The notes beneath the pieces are model-generated. The model was not told the origin of the DNA. It searched no databases and saw nothing but the letters and a program-made list of their open reading frames with translations. Source: Camellia lanceoleosa (Eukaryota; Streptophyta; Magnoliopsida; Ericales; Theaceae). Taken from it: DNA of 64,000 nt. The stretch covers positions 152,898,246 through 152,962,245 of the forward strand of contig CM045763.1 in assembly GCA_025200525.1 (NCBI GenBank), read 5' to 3'. The translations under genes were made by a program, and so were the position numbers. Shown piece after piece: positions 1-12,249 of the stretch (positions within the stretch are counted from its first letter, which is position 1; each line of letters opens with the position of its first letter).

Positions 1-6
1 TTCCCT

Positions 7-556
7 CCGCTCGAGCAAAAAAGTTAACGCTCGAGCAGACTTTTGGGGTTTCCAGCAATTTTGCAGACGGCCTGAGATTCTAGGAGTTGTGATTCTCCGC
101 TCGAGCGGGGGAGTTTACGCTCGAGCGGACGCCTTTGTTGGTCTTCGCGCTCGAGTGCAAGGTTGGGCGCTCGAGCGGGTCTCCAAGTTGAGTTGTATTT
201 CTGAGGCACGTGGGTTCGTTTTGGGCATCTTATTAGTGTATTGGAACTTTCTTATTTTATTTTGGAGTATTGGTTGAGGTGGTAATATGATGGTAATGTA
301 AGATTGGACCAAAAGCTTTAATTAGAATAATTTGTCTGCGACCAGCCGTCACTCTTTTATCCTTTTCTTTGTCCACACTTTGAATTTGGATGTGAGGTTA
401 GAACCATTGGAAAGCTTATTTCCGGGGCTTCAATTTGGACATAAGAACGACCTAAAACGGAGTCCGGATGGAAGAGTTATACCTGTTCAAAGTTTCGAAA
501 TCTGTGCTGAGGGCAGGTCCGCTCGAGCAGAAATCAGTCCGCTCGAGCGGGAATTA
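7..556. repeat. GCTCGAGC palindrome cluster in LTR
   Basis: Repeated CGCTCGAGCGG-type decamers in two groups, about 8-180 and 520-552. Some copies have C-to-T or G-to-A changes at the CpG. They create spurious ORFs rich in Leu-Glu-Arg-Ser on both strands. Confidence 0.85.
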
Positions 557-2159
557 CGGGGCAGCAGCTTTAAGAACGGGATTTTTGGATCATTTCTTAT
601 ATTTTCTTCTTTCCTCTTCCTTCCTCTTTGCCTAAGTCCGAAAACCTAGCCCCAAATCCTTGATTTCCTCTACTTTGATCAACAATCCACCATGGTTCTT
701 GCATCAAGGATGGAGAACAAGAAAGGATCAACATTCTTAACCGATTGGAACTTGGATTTGCGAAGGATTCTCATTAAAGCTCCGTCCCTTTGCTTGTTTC
801 TTGAGATAGGGTCCTAGTTCTCCTTCATGCTTCCATTGATAAATAGATTTGTGATACTTTTGAGTATATAGATGTAAAACCCATATTTGTTTTGAACATC
901 TAGTGTAGTGTTGATTATGAGAATTGGGGGTTTAGAGTTGGAGATGTTGGAAGTTAAATTGGTGGGTTAAAATGATGGATTGTGAATCCTAGATGTATAA
1001 TCATTGGGAAAATTGGAATAAAAAGTAATGGGTTAATAAGTTAGAATTTTTCTTGAAATTTCAATATTTTCTTGAAACCCTAAGTTGATTAATGATGATA
1101 ACCAATGAATTGGCCCAAATTGAAAGTAGAATAATGAAATTGAGGTATTGAATTATATGTGTTCAAGTTTAAATAGAATTTGGAAATGTTTGAGAATTAT
1201 GTTTAAAATTTGCGAATGAACTTTGTTATGAACATTGGAATTCATGCTTTTATGTGAAGGAAAATTGGGGAAATAATCTATTAATGGTATGAATGATATG
1301 AAGTTGGCTTTGGAATGTTGAAATGGGATTCAAGGATTTATTTTGAATTATGTTAAATTACGAATAGTGTTGATGAACTAAATGTTGACTTTTGTTGAAG
1401 TTATGTTGTGTTGAAAATGTTGAATTGAATGGTGATGTACTATGATAAATTATGTTTGACTTACGTGAATTGTGTAGGGTCAGCTACAGGGGCGGACCAA
1501 GCACCTGAACACTGTGAGTAATAGTACTACAAACGTACATCAATTACTGTTAATAATGAGTATTATTATTAATATTCCATTTTTCCATGGTAATTATGTT
1601 AACATGTTTGTATTTGAAAATTGGTGTGAATATAGAAGGAATTAGCATCCATTGATATGACTCTGAAACTATTCTGTATTCCGTCTATGATTAATGATTT
1701 CGGTAATGTGCTATAATCTATAGAGTAGTGTGTTTAAAAGACATTATTAACATTCTGTTATCCGTAGATTAAGCTTAATGATTCATGGTGAACAAATGGA
1801 ACAATGATGCTTATGTATCCCGAACTATTCAGTTTTATCGAGGATGGTTAAGACTGGTATGAGGTAATTATTTTGTCCCTACAAATAGCATTGTGATGGC
1901 ACCTGTACAATTTGTGAGATACGTTATACGTATTGCTAATGATTATCATTAGTATTCTGTTACACGTAAACTGACTACATTAATTCATGTAAATGATTGA
2001 AATAATCTATGTACCTCTGAATGACCATAAGACCAGTCTATTCTGATAATATCTGTGGTTATTCTGTTATGATGTTCGTTTCGTTTATATTATGACATGA
2101 TGAGACTTATGGATTTATGTTATGGAACAAAGTGCTGTACGGAACTAAGTGCTATACTT

Positions 2160-2720
2160 TGGTGGGAGCCACCTCTAGAATCCGTACGAGCCACCTCTTG
2201 AGTCCATACATATGTTATTTCGGGGCCACTAAGTCGTTCTGATATTTCTAGACCTATGGCCGTTTTGTACATTACTGGGCTTAAAGCAAATTTGTGAAGA
2301 TATGAAAAGTATAAACTTGTGAATTATGAAATTATGAGGCCAAGAGCCAACCTGTGAATTATGAAATTATGGAAACATCGAAAGAGGTTGTGAAGTTATG
2401 TAAGCTATATGTGACACCTTGTGAAATTATGGAAGGTATCAAAAGAATTGTGCGCTATGAACCTATATAGCCAAGGGTCATTTGTGAGCTATGAAGCTAT
2501 GAGGCCAAGGGCCAATATGTGAAATATGAATTTATGAACTTGTGAAACTCAATGGCCTTTTGTGAATGTGTGAACTCACTTGTGAACTTGTGAATCCAAA
2601 GGACTGAGGTCCAATATGATAAATTGTGAATTATGAAACTCAATGGCCCTTTTGTGAATGTGTGAACTCCTCAGGCCAAGGGCCAAATTGTAGAATTGTG
2701 AATTGACAAAGTTGTCCTAC
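2160..2720. repeat. degenerate short repeats inside the LTR
   Basis: Recurrent GAGCCACCTCT, GGCCAAGGGCCAA and TGTGAATTATGAA-type units are repeated with drift. They are non-coding and typical of an LTR U3/R segment. Nothing else is recognisable between 650 and 3200. Confidence 0.55.
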
Positions 2721-3232
2721 AAAGTTACAGAAACAGACAAATCACATGGTTATGGCATTATTTATATACTATTATTCACTGAGTTCGCTCATTTTGTATT
2801 TTGTTTGTCTATTCTGTAGGTAATCAACCGGGAGTTCAGGCCTAACCTTTAAGGCTCGTCTTTCTCTTGTCAGCTTTGATACGTCCAAGCACCACCTGAA
2901 ACCGTGCAATCTGTAAAGTATTGTTAGGTTATTGATTTATGCTTTGGTTGTCTTTCCTTACTGTTTTCGTTACTCGCCCAATTGTGGGTTTATGTATGAA
3001 TGTACAAGTGTGTAACTGAAGTTCGGGTGTATGTTTCTATATATATTGTGTATCTAATGCAATGTGTGTGCGATCCTGGCATGGTAGTGGTAGCTCAATG
3101 GATGATGTTTTATGTTATTTTGTATTGATGATACTTCCGCTCTAGCCCCATATGTTATATATAACAGGTTAAGGGTCCGTTTCTGAATAGGTCATGCCCA
3201 AAACTTTTAGGGGCGAGTTTTGGGTCGTGACA

Positions 3233-3418
3233 AGACCGGTTGACTAATTCAGCCCACTTTATCCCTATGCGCGTGAGAGAGTCGGTAGATCATCTTGCCG
3301 ACTTGTATTTTCGGAACATAGTAAGGTTGCACGGGGTCCCAGTGTCAATTGTCTCAAATAGAGATCCACGTTTTACTGCTAGGTTGTGGCAGAGTTTGCA
3401 GAGTGCCTTGGGCACTAG
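3233..3418 (+). pseudogene. Ty3/gypsy integrase core fragment (element A, upstream piece)
   Basis: Reads as the integrase catalytic-core segment equivalent to 30940-31125 of element C: start of the strand just after the first catalytic Asp region, the HFIPMRVR stretch, then the region of the second catalytic Asp, here mutated to SNRDPRF where sister copies have SDRDPRF. It is cut off on the left by an LTR ending at 3232 and on the right at 3418 by another insertion. The reading resumes at 7290. A dead integrase gene. Confidence 0.85.
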
Positions 3419-6400
3419 TGTAGACGCGCCCTTGGGCCTCACTCTACAGTTCGGACTCAATTTTGTCACGGTTCTAAATCTGAACCAAAGAGTCCAAATT
3501 CGGCAAATCGTTTTGAGAAAACATATTTTTTTTGAAAGAAGTGCCAAACATGGACTGCTTTGCCAGATACAGAGTCGCCACCTAAATATTTTTTAATGGG
3601 GGAATTTAGGAAACCCTGACTCGGTGCCGAAGGCCACATGTCCGTCATCACCAAAGTTGCCTCGGCTCGGGAACTTGGGTACGATTGGGGAAGGTCAGCT
3701 ATGAGTACCCCCTCTCGCCCGATCCGAAGATCGGCCTCTACTAACCATGATATCCGATTTTAAAAACGTTATGTGTTCTTATTCTGGTTATTAGCCTAGA
3801 ATTACTATGTTATGCGCTCAGCAAACAAATATAGACTAGATTGCCTAATTTGGAAATAAGCATTGCATATCCGTTTTGTCTTGAAAAACGCTTTGGAATT
3901 TGCTACTCGCAAGTAGGCTAAAATACGGATTTCAACGAGTTTTTCCAACTCAAACAATCCAACCTTCACCCACAGGCAATCAAACAGTAATATCACATAA
4001 GCGTTTAGCCGCATGGTAAGCATGCTGTCATGTTAACATTCACACTCATGCGAGATGCTAAAGCATAAATACTTACATTGTACTCCGTGCCAAAATAGTA
4101 AACTAGTTAGCAAACATGCGTGATCCTAGTTCATGTTAAAAATGGCTAATGCATCGCATACAGGATATACTTAGGATAGGCTCGGCTAATCCTAAATTGG
4201 CATGTGAAATGCAATCATTCGATGGACGTATTCAAGTTGGATTTGAAATACCAATGCAGTTAGCGTGATGCGCCGAGCCCGGTGCATGCAAGACAAATGT
4301 ATGAATGGACGCATGCATAGCATAAGGTATGCTAATTTAAATATGCCCTAATCTACCATCATAAGCAGGTAAATAAAAGGGAAGAAAGACGTGGGGTTGG
4401 AAGACATACATGCACACGCACCCACACTTATTACAAATTCGCCCTCGCTCAGAGGGACCGAAAGAATATACAGATAATTGACCTACAAGCTAATTAAATA
4501 TTACAGTCCATCTAATTAGTTAAGCAAAATAACTAAACTAGAAGAAACAGTAAACCACCTCGCGAAGAGAGCCCAATGCAATGCATGCTCGGTCTTGCTC
4601 AGAAACGCACTGTCATGCGCAAGCTGCCTCTGTTTTCCTTGCTATACTCCTCTGAAGACTGCCAAAGTCTCAGGGTTGCTTCTCTGGATGTCGGGGAATG
4701 CCACCGGCTGGAAGGAATCATCATCGGCTGTGATTTGGTATCCATCGGCCAAGAATGAATCCATCGGCCACAGATGGATTGCCGGTCGGCACTCTGTACA
4801 GTCGATCGGCAAAAAGTTCCTGCAGAATCTGTTTGACAGTAGCAGAGGACAGAGCTTTGCATGGCAATGCAATTCAAGCAATATATGCTCCAACCACACC
4901 CCTTATCACGTGTATGACTCAAAGGGGCATGGTCCTTGGTTCTCGGACCATCAATCGCGCATTTCCATGCGTGATGGCCAAGAATCAAGTGTGCATTTTT
5001 GATGTCAAATGTAATGCAAACCAACAAACAAAGGCCCAATTCCTATCACTAGATCAAGGAACAAGGCATGCATGCTAATGCAATGCAACCTAAGCATGCA
5101 ATCTAAACATGCAACATGAACATGCAAGCAAGTAATGCACACTAGGCACACAATCTAAGCGAACAAGGAAAACAAGCATGCCACACTGTGCAAACTACTA
5201 GAGCATGCAAGATGTAATCTAATCATGCAACATGCTAGCAATTTGACCAAGGGAATGCATGGCGAATACAAGTGATTTCAAGCATGCAACACATGCAACC
5301 ACAGCATGCAAACATGGGGTAATGTAACAACATTTGAATGGCATGCAAGGGATGGACTTACACTAATTGGACAGCTCTAACTTAGGTCCAAAACAGTGGC
5401 CAAAGCTTAAGAAAATGGGACCAAACACACATGCACACATACACATGTTAAGGCCTAAACACTTAAGCGTCAAAGGACATCTTTTAAGCACACTTAAAAG
5501 GGACAAACATGGACTAATGGCATACATAATAAGCCTTGAAAACATGTAGGAAATGATGCCAAATCAACCTACCAATGCAAACTAGGCATGCAACCAAGCC
5601 CAAGGACTTAAATATGATCACATGACTCATGAAGCAAATGACCAAATTGAATCAAAACAGTCCCAAATCATGCCAAAACAGGGACAAAGGCACACCTAGA
5701 TAGCATCTAAATGGTCCAAGTATAAAGGCATACACAAATGCTTAACATGGAGCATACAATACAAACTTTTGAAGCATCAAAGGAGCATTGAAAGGCAAGC
5801 ATGTGAGCATGTTATAAGGACTGAAATGACATGGTGGGTGGTTCCAAACCACTAAATCAATGCAAGAATGGCATGCTAAAAGGGCCAAAGCTTAAGGCAT
5901 ACAAGAGGGATTACATGGTAGCTATACAACGCAAGGCATGAATGACTCCAATGACTTAAAACAGTCCCTTAGCACACCAAATCATGCAAATAAGCTTCAC
6001 AAAGCTTGGCCAAAACAGAAAAGCATGGTAGTCTAAATACTATGCATGTATTGAGGCAAATCATGGCATTACAAGGTAGGTATGCTAAGCAAGCATGATG
6101 TACCAAAACCAACATACAACAATGCTATTTCATGGAAAAATAAGCATAAATGACAGCCAAGGCATGGTCAACATGAGCCTAAGCTAGGTGCTCCCTCAAG
6201 AGGCAAAAATGGCCCTTTTCAAGGACAACAAGGAGAGGGGGTGGCCCTCTCCTTCTTGGGACCTCAAGGCACCATCCTCACCACTGAAATCCCTCAAGAT
6301 TTCAATGGTGAGGAGGCCCAAACACTATGGTCCCGGAGGTCACCAAAAAAGGCACAAAATGGAGCCTTACAAGGTTTAAGAGGGGTCAAACAACCCCAAA

Positions 6401-7289
6401 GCTTGAAGCAACCTTAAACAACTATTTAAAGGGCCTAAAAACAAAACTTTTATGTATTATATGTTAAGCTCAAAAACAGTTGTAAGGAAGTCAAAAATAC
6501 AATGCAAGAAAGGGGTAAAAGGGGGAAGATTGTTACCCTTGTAGCCCTTCTTCAAAGATGGTGGACTAGCTGGTTCTTCAAGCTCAAACCAGCTCAATAA
6601 CTCTGAAAACAACCCCTTAGAACCTCACTAGCCAAGTGAAGGTGTAATGGTAGGTGTTTATGTGCAATACTATGGCTTAAACACACACAAATACACACAA
6701 GAGAGAGATATAGAGATAGGATATATATAAAACCCTAAACCTAAAACCAGAGCTTCTCTCACAATGTTGTCTAACCCTAATGCCAAGAGAGGGAGCCTCT
6801 TCTTATAGGCAACTCCCTCTTGTAAGGCTTGCAAAACAAGCCATCCAAGAGGGAAATCCCTCCATACACGTATGGAGGGGAACAGAGTGGGTGCCAGCTA
6901 TCACAGTTGGCACAAAATATCTACTAAAAGTAGATGAACAGTGATCGGCCATTCAAAATTGTCATTTTGACAAAATAAATGGCCGACCGGCAACAAAGAG
7001 TGCCAACCGGCAATATATATTGCCGATGGCATAAAATCACTGGTCGGTGGCCTCTAGCCATGGCCGGTGATATGTGGGGATGCCTCACAAGGCATTCCCT
7101 ACCCCTTCAAGGCAAAACACAAGTGTTTGGTGCAAAACCAGACACAAAACAATCGAGTCGAGAGATCCTGAGGCAAGGTGCGCAACCGAGACCTCCGGGA
7201 ACTCAAGACGAACACAAACATGGATGATCACCGAGTGTTCAAGTGGTGACATCCAAGTCTTGAGCACGGTCAAAAATGGGGAGTCTACA
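3419..7289. mobile_element. large solo-LTR-like element (copy 1) with ACTAG target duplication
   Basis: Bounded by a perfect 5-bp duplication ACTAG at 3414-3418 and 7290-7294. The uninterrupted target is seen near 14910 in element B. Termini are inverted, TGTAGAC at the left and GTCTACA at the right, so the 3871-bp unit begins TG and ends CA like an LTR. No credible ORF. Near the left end is the conserved segment around ACAGAGTCGCCACC (3573-3586), whose complement contains TGGCGACTC, similar to primer sites of Tat/Ogre-type gypsy elements. The middle is rich in GCATGC words. GGCCGACC and CGGCCA words occur at 4690-4810 and 6940-7070. A solo LTR of a long-LTR gypsy lineage is the best reading; a non-autonomous element is the alternative. 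Confidence 0.8.
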
Positions 7290-8093
7290 ACTAGATTGAC
7301 CTTTAGCACGGCTTACCATCCTCAGGCTGACGGGCAGTCCGAGCGTACTATTCAGATCCTTTAGGATATGCTTCAAGGTTGTGTTCTTGACTTTAGTGGG
7401 TCATGGGAGAGGCATTTGCCCTTAGTGGAGTTTGCCTACAACAACAGCTTTCAGTCGAGTATCAGTATGGCACCGTTCTAGGCCTTGTATGGCCGACCTT
7501 GTAGGCCTCCAGTTTGTTGGGCCGAGGTGGGTGATGCACCTTTGTTGGGCCCGTAGTTGGTTCGAGAAACAACGAAGAAAGTTGAGCTTATCCGTAGGAG
7601 GCTTGTTACAGCCCAGAGTCGCTAAAAGAGTTATGCCGACCGTAGGAGGAGACCTTTGGTGTTTGAGGTGGGTGATCATGTCTTCTTGAAAATATCACCT
7701 AGGCGGGGTTTGATGAGGTTTGGAAAGAGTGGGAAGTTGTCCCCTCAGTTTATAGGCCCTTTTGAGATTCTTGAGAGGATTGGTGAGGTTGCCTATCATT
7801 TAGCTTTACCGCCGCAGTTGTCCGGGGTACATGGCATGTTTCATATTAGTATGCTTCGGAAGTACGAGACGGATCCATCGCACGTATTAGATTGGACCGA
7901 CTTCGAGGTAGATAAGGATGCCTCATATGAGGAGGGACCAGTTCGGGTCTTGGATAGACGGGACCAAGTCTTGTGAGGCAAGACCATTCCTTTGGTAAAA
8001 GTTTTATGGAAACATCACGGAATGGAGGAAGCCACTTAGGAACGTGAGTTGGAGGTCTGAGAGAAATATCCGGATCTATTTGTGGATATTTGA
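7290..8093 (+). pseudogene. integrase C-terminal half and chromodomain (element A, downstream piece)
   Basis: Continues the integrase after the insertion: the [10 protein letters not shown] and DGQSERTIQ stretch with the third acidic residue, a VEFAYNN block, the GPFEILERIGEVAYHLALP block, and a terminal chromodomain-like segment (VKVLWKHHGMEEAT region) ending at a TGA at 8091-8093. Several in-frame stops, for example CTTTAGGATATG where sister copies have CTTGAGGATATG, and frame changes show it is dead. It is followed by a 3' non-coding stretch and polypurine tract leading into the LTR. Confidence 0.85.
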
Positions 8094-8511
8094 GCATATG
8101 TTGTATATTTTGTTGTATTGATGAACCTTAAGAGTATTGAGTATGTCTTAAGTTGTAAAACATTGTATATTTTCCGGTTTATAGAAGTACTGTAGAACTT
8201 GCCTTGAAATGAAAGTTTATTATAACATTATATATGTTGAATGTGTTGCAGAAATGGAAATATATCATGAACATTGAACATGATATGGGATTGCAAATCT
8301 TGTATATTGGAAATTGTTGGATTTGAAGGAAATGCATGTGATAATGCATGTGTAATATATATTGTAATATGCCTCTTGAATAGAGATGGAATGACCAGTA
8401 ATGGGTCAAGTTATGGAATGTTGGTTGGTAATGTTATTGAGAAATGAGGAAAACTTGTTTTTGAAAACTTATATCTAATTTCGGGGACGCAATTCCTTAA
8501 GGGGGGGAGGT
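8094..8511 (+). other. 3' untranslated region and polypurine tract of element A
   Basis: AT-rich non-coding sequence homologous to 15713-16129 and 31923-32343 in elements B and C. It ends in a purine run AAGGGGGGGAGG at 8499-8510, the expected plus-strand priming site just before the 3' LTR. Confidence 0.75.
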
Positions 8512-10635
8512 TATAGCGATCCCGGTTTTTCCTTCCTTTGTTTATTGTATTCCGGACATGGTTCCGTGGCTATGTTGTTGTTTTATTCTCATTTTCATCC
8601 TTTACTCTTTGTATTTGAGTCTTGGGTTGTATTGGGCAGGTTTGGAATAGGTTGGTTGTGTTTAGAAATCAAAAGTTGATGCCCAGATTTTGGCCTTCAC
8701 TCGAGCGGGCCCTTCGTTTTTGCTTCTTCGCTCGAGCAGGCGTTTTGACGCTCGAGCGTGGTTTTTCATCTCTCAGCATTTTGCTCTGCAGGTCATTGGA
8801 TGCTTGAGCAGGGCTTTTGACGCTCAAGCGGGCCCTTTTGATTTTGTTCCTCCGCTCGAGCGGGGAATTTGACGCTCGAGCGGGGACCATGGTCTGCAAA
8901 ACTTCTGGAAGCGTCCAATCGACGCTCGAGCGTTGCTTTTCACGCTCGAGCGTGAGTCTCTGTCTGACGCTCGAGCGGGGAGTTCCACGCTCGAGCGGGG
9001 CGACTTTTATATCACTCCGAAAAGTGACATTTTGGATCACTTTTTGACTTTCTTTCTCTCTCATACTTTTTCAAAACCTCCATTGGAGAGCACCTCACTC
9101 TAAAACTCCAACTTCTCTCTAGGGTTTGATCTAGTCAGAGTGATCTTCTATCCTTGGGCCTTTGTAAAAAGTGTGGAGCTTGTTGAGGGCATCTGAAAAT
9201 ATTGGAGTTTGGAGCACTTTCAAATTTCTTCATCTTCTCCTTTGAGCTCCGAATTTGAGGTAGGGATAACTACTCATTTTATGGTCTTTGACATAAACTA
9301 TTGGTCATTTTGATGTAATGTTGAAGTTGGGTAATTTTGGGTGTTAGGGTTTCAAAATGAATAAAGAGGGGTTTGGTTATTTTGACTCATAAATGTGTAT
9401 CTTGGGTCTTAAAATGATGGTATTGATGTTGTTGATGATATATGGGACCTTTGAGTCATTGTAGAGAAAAAACGGGAGAAAGCCTTAAATTGTTGTATGA
9501 ATTAATTTATATAATTAATTTGGGAATGTTATGGAAATATGGAATTGAGTTGGAAATAATGTAATTGGCTCATTATAAGAGGGAATGGTGGAGTTGGATT
9601 TATTAATCGCTCACTTATGAAATTGTTGTCAAATTATCTATTGATGCATTTATTATCTGTTTAGAAATAAATTGCTTTGGGCTATCGGTGGAGGATAGTC
9701 TTGATTGCTGTAGACAATGCATGATGATTAGGCGAATTAAAACTAATCAATTGATTATGTCATCGAGTATGACGGTTGGAATAATACATCAAATTTGTTT
9801 ATTGACTGCTCATGTATATGATATGTGTTTATATACATTGTGTTGTGTGGGAGGAGATAGGGGATGCACTCCACGGTTTAAGGGAAGATAGGGGATGGAC
9901 TCCTAAACCGGATATTGTTTGGGAGGAGATAGGGGATGGACTCCATTGATACAGCAAATCTGTGTATCTATTGTGAAGTATGGAAGTGTTTTAATATGTT
10001 AATGATACCGCAAATCTGTGTATCTGTTGTGAAGAATGAAAGTGTCTAATATGAGTTATTATCTCATTTGATTTGTTGATAAATGGAAGTCTTGTTGATA
10101 TGAGCTGTAGTCTCATTAAATTGTTTGGCCAGGTTCTGAGCCATGTTTATGAGCTGAAAATTGGTTAAGTAATGGATAGAGGATTGAAACATGGACATAT
10201 GTGTCATGGGATTGAAACGTGTTATGAGTTGATTTATATGAATTAAACATTTATCAAATGCTAATGTCTTAGTTATTGCTCGTATTATGTTTAGGATATC
10301 TCTACTGGGCGTTGGCTCACCCTATATGGGACATCATTTTCAGGTACAGGTGACATGCCACCTCCAAGGACGTAGCTTGGGAGGCTTAGTGGCTGAGAGA
10401 ACTTTTGATTACTTTTTGTACTACATGTATATCAAGCCAAGGGCTTATTTTGTGTAGAGTTAGTACTCTCCTTTTTGTAACCAATTGTTGACTTGGAAAG
10501 TTGTAAGCCCGTAGGGCATTTACTTTTGTTGTCAACATGTAATACATTCTGTAAGAATACTCTGATTTATGAAATATGATATCTCTTTCTTGTATCATGA
10601 ATGTCTGTTTATGGGTTTATTTTGAGGGTGTTACA
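8512..10635 (+). mobile_element. LTR shared by elements A (3') and B (5')
   Basis: Starts TATAGCGATCCCGG after the polypurine tract of A and ends GTTACA just before the primer site of B. About 2.1 kb. Homologous LTRs are at 16130-18388, 19487-26852 (interrupted) and from 32344. Inside are a palindrome cluster, a pyrimidine-rich transcribed leader (TTCTCTCTCTCAT, about 9050), and repeated GGGAGGAGATAGGGGATG words near 9850-9950. One LTR serving two internal domains is the footprint of LTR-LTR recombination between tandem elements. Terminal TA...CA is non-canonical. Confidence 0.85.
8697..9000. repeat. GCTCGAGC palindrome cluster
   Basis: About ten CGCTCGAGCGG-like decamers at 15-60 bp spacing in the LTR, directly upstream of the pyrimidine-rich leader. 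Several copies are CpG-decayed. Confidence 0.85.
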
Positions 10636-10638
10636 ACT

Positions 10639-10650
10639 TGGTATCAGAGC
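10639..10650 (+). other. primer binding site, initiator tRNA-Met type
   Basis: TGGTATCAGAGC lies 3 bp after the LTR end and matches the complement of the 3' end of plant initiator tRNA-Met, the usual primer for chromoviruses. It marks the start of the internal domain of element B. Confidence 0.9.
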
Positions 10651-11039
10651 GTACCGGGTTTAAATACTTTGGGTACGTGAGAAGTGATTAGTATCACAGT
10701 GGGTTTGTCTCGCTTGTTAGAGACTTTGATGTAGTTTTATGTGCTTATGTGATAACATGTTTATGTGGCTATATGGGTGTGGGATTTAGTTTCTAGGATG
10801 TTGATTGGATCCTTGGGTTTCTGTGAGTCATGTTGGAAAAGCATTTGATCAATGCTGTTTCTAACCAGAACTCTAGTAACGCCTCGGGACTATCATTATC
10901 TAGAAATGAAATTCGTAAGTGCTTATGTGATTATGTGCTTACGTGGAGTGAATTACAGTTGTCCATTACATTAGGACATGAGTGTTATAGCTTCGGCACA
11001 TTTGTGAATGTGCTAATGCTCTTCGTTACCTTTATTAGG

Positions 11040-12240
11040 ATGTCAGGGCGAGGACGTGGTGGTAGGCGAGGTAGGCCTAAGAGGCAGGAGATGCCTATAC
11101 CGGATGAGATTCCGGAGCAGCAGGAGGGTGTTGGTCAAGCCAATATGGCCGAGCCAGTAGGTCAGCAGGCCATGGGCGCCTTAGCCCACGGGATGGCAGG
11201 AGCTTTGAGGGAATCAATGGGCATTCTCAAAACTGAGAATCAGGTTCAGGCCCATGTTGCTGAGGCAGGGCCTTCTTTTCTGAAGAGGGAGTTCTTCTGG
11301 TCTAACCCGGACGAGTTTGTGGGTGATCCGAAAGAGCCACTTAAGGCTGATGAGTGGCTAGAGTAGATGACAAAGACGTTTGAGATGCTTGGCATCGAAG
11401 ACGGGGCTTTGAAGGTAACCTTGGCGTCTTTCCAGCTGAAGGGAGATGCGGGTCTGTGGTGGAAGTTTATTCAAGGCCGTATTGGTGGCACATGGGAGGC
11501 CTTTGTAGATGCTTTCCATGAGGAGTTTCTATCCCCAGTTGTCAGGGAGAAGTTGAGGGACCAGTTTTGTCAGCTCAAGCAGCTGAGTATGCCAGTGGCC
11601 GAGTTTGATGCCGCATTTACCAGTTTGTCCAGGTTTGCACCTGAGGTTGTGGTGTCTGAGGAACGCCGTTGTTTGGAATTTGAGAAGAAGTTGAGGCACG
11701 GGCTCAAGACTAGAGTTGGGGGGTCCATGACCCGGGACTATGGGCGCCTTGTGGATGCTGCGGCCCATATGGAGACTATGATGCGGGGGGAGGAGGAGAG
11801 GATGAGGGGCTCCAAGAGGAGTCAGGATGGCCAGGGAGATGGCAGGAGGCAGAGGGGTCCTAACCCTCAGCAGTCCCAGGGTGCATTGGCTAGATTGACC
11901 TTTCTAGTGCTGAGTGCAGGTTTTGAGAGAGGCAGTCAGGGAGACATTACCTGTTTCAAATGTGGTCAGCTGGGCCTCAAGTCTCCAGCTTGCCTGCAGT
12001 GGGGAGAAGGGCAGATAGTCGCTTCATCTTCGGCTCCACCTCAGAGCCAGAGTTAGGGTAGAGGCCAGCCGCTCTCTTGTTACCAGTGTGGTCAGGCGGG
12101 GCACCTGAAGAGGTATTGCCCGCAGTGGGGTGGCACATCTGGTGCGCCTGGTTCGAGGCAAACGCAGAGTTTTCAAGCCGCACAGTCAGTTCAGGCCTCG
12201 AGGGCCAATCAAGGGGCTTCATTGTCTCAATCTGTGCAAT
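11040..12240 (+). pseudogene. gag of chromovirus element B
   Basis: Encodes the structural Gag. The ATG at 11040 opens an Arg/Gly-rich N-terminus (SGRGRGGRRGR) as in Tekay/Del-type chromoviruses. The retrotransposon-gag domain follows (LKADEWLE, TFEMLGIEDG, then GDAGLWWKF and KLRDQFCQLKQ). There are two CCHC zinc knuckles: CFKCGQLGLKSPAC, where the His is replaced by Leu, and CYQCGQAGHLKRYC, apparently intact. The reading is broken by a TAG at 11364 where element C has CAG, by a stop between the knuckles, and by frame changes after 12060. Upstream 10651-11039 is an untranslated leader. It flows into pol. Confidence 0.85.
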
Positions 12241-12249
12241 AGTCTTTTG

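Larger units (their letters stand above)
1..3232 (+). mobile_element. LTR (3' part) of a second Ty3/gypsy-like element inserted in element A integrase
   Basis: No protein-coding content. The right edge is sharp: sequence ending GGGTCGTGACA stops at 3232 and integrase coding sequence starts at once at 3233 (AGACCGGTTGAC), matching the uninterrupted copy near 14730 in element B. AGACC is therefore the likely 5-bp target duplication, with its partner left of the window. Near 1-560 there are GCTCGAGCGG decamers followed by a pyrimidine-rich leader, the same order as in the LTRs of A, B and C, which suggests + orientation. The left end lies outside the window, so solo LTR versus 3' LTR cannot be decided. 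Confidence 0.7.

Noticed and set aside
8697..9000. Regularly recurring palindromes resembling a CRISPR array
   Set aside because: Repeats are only 8-10 bp, spacing is irregular, sequences between them are conserved among LTRs, and the setting is a plant retrotransposon.
8669..9064. Leu-Glu-Arg-Ser-rich ORFs here and at 24-209, 16339-16608, 19712-20005 and 32509-32850
   Set aside because: Created by the repeated GCTCGAGCGG decamer in LTRs; no protein family.
10639..10650. Possible tRNA gene at the TGGTATCAGAGC word
   Set aside because: Only the 3'-end complement is present, placed right after an LTR; it is a primer binding site, and no cloverleaf is seen.
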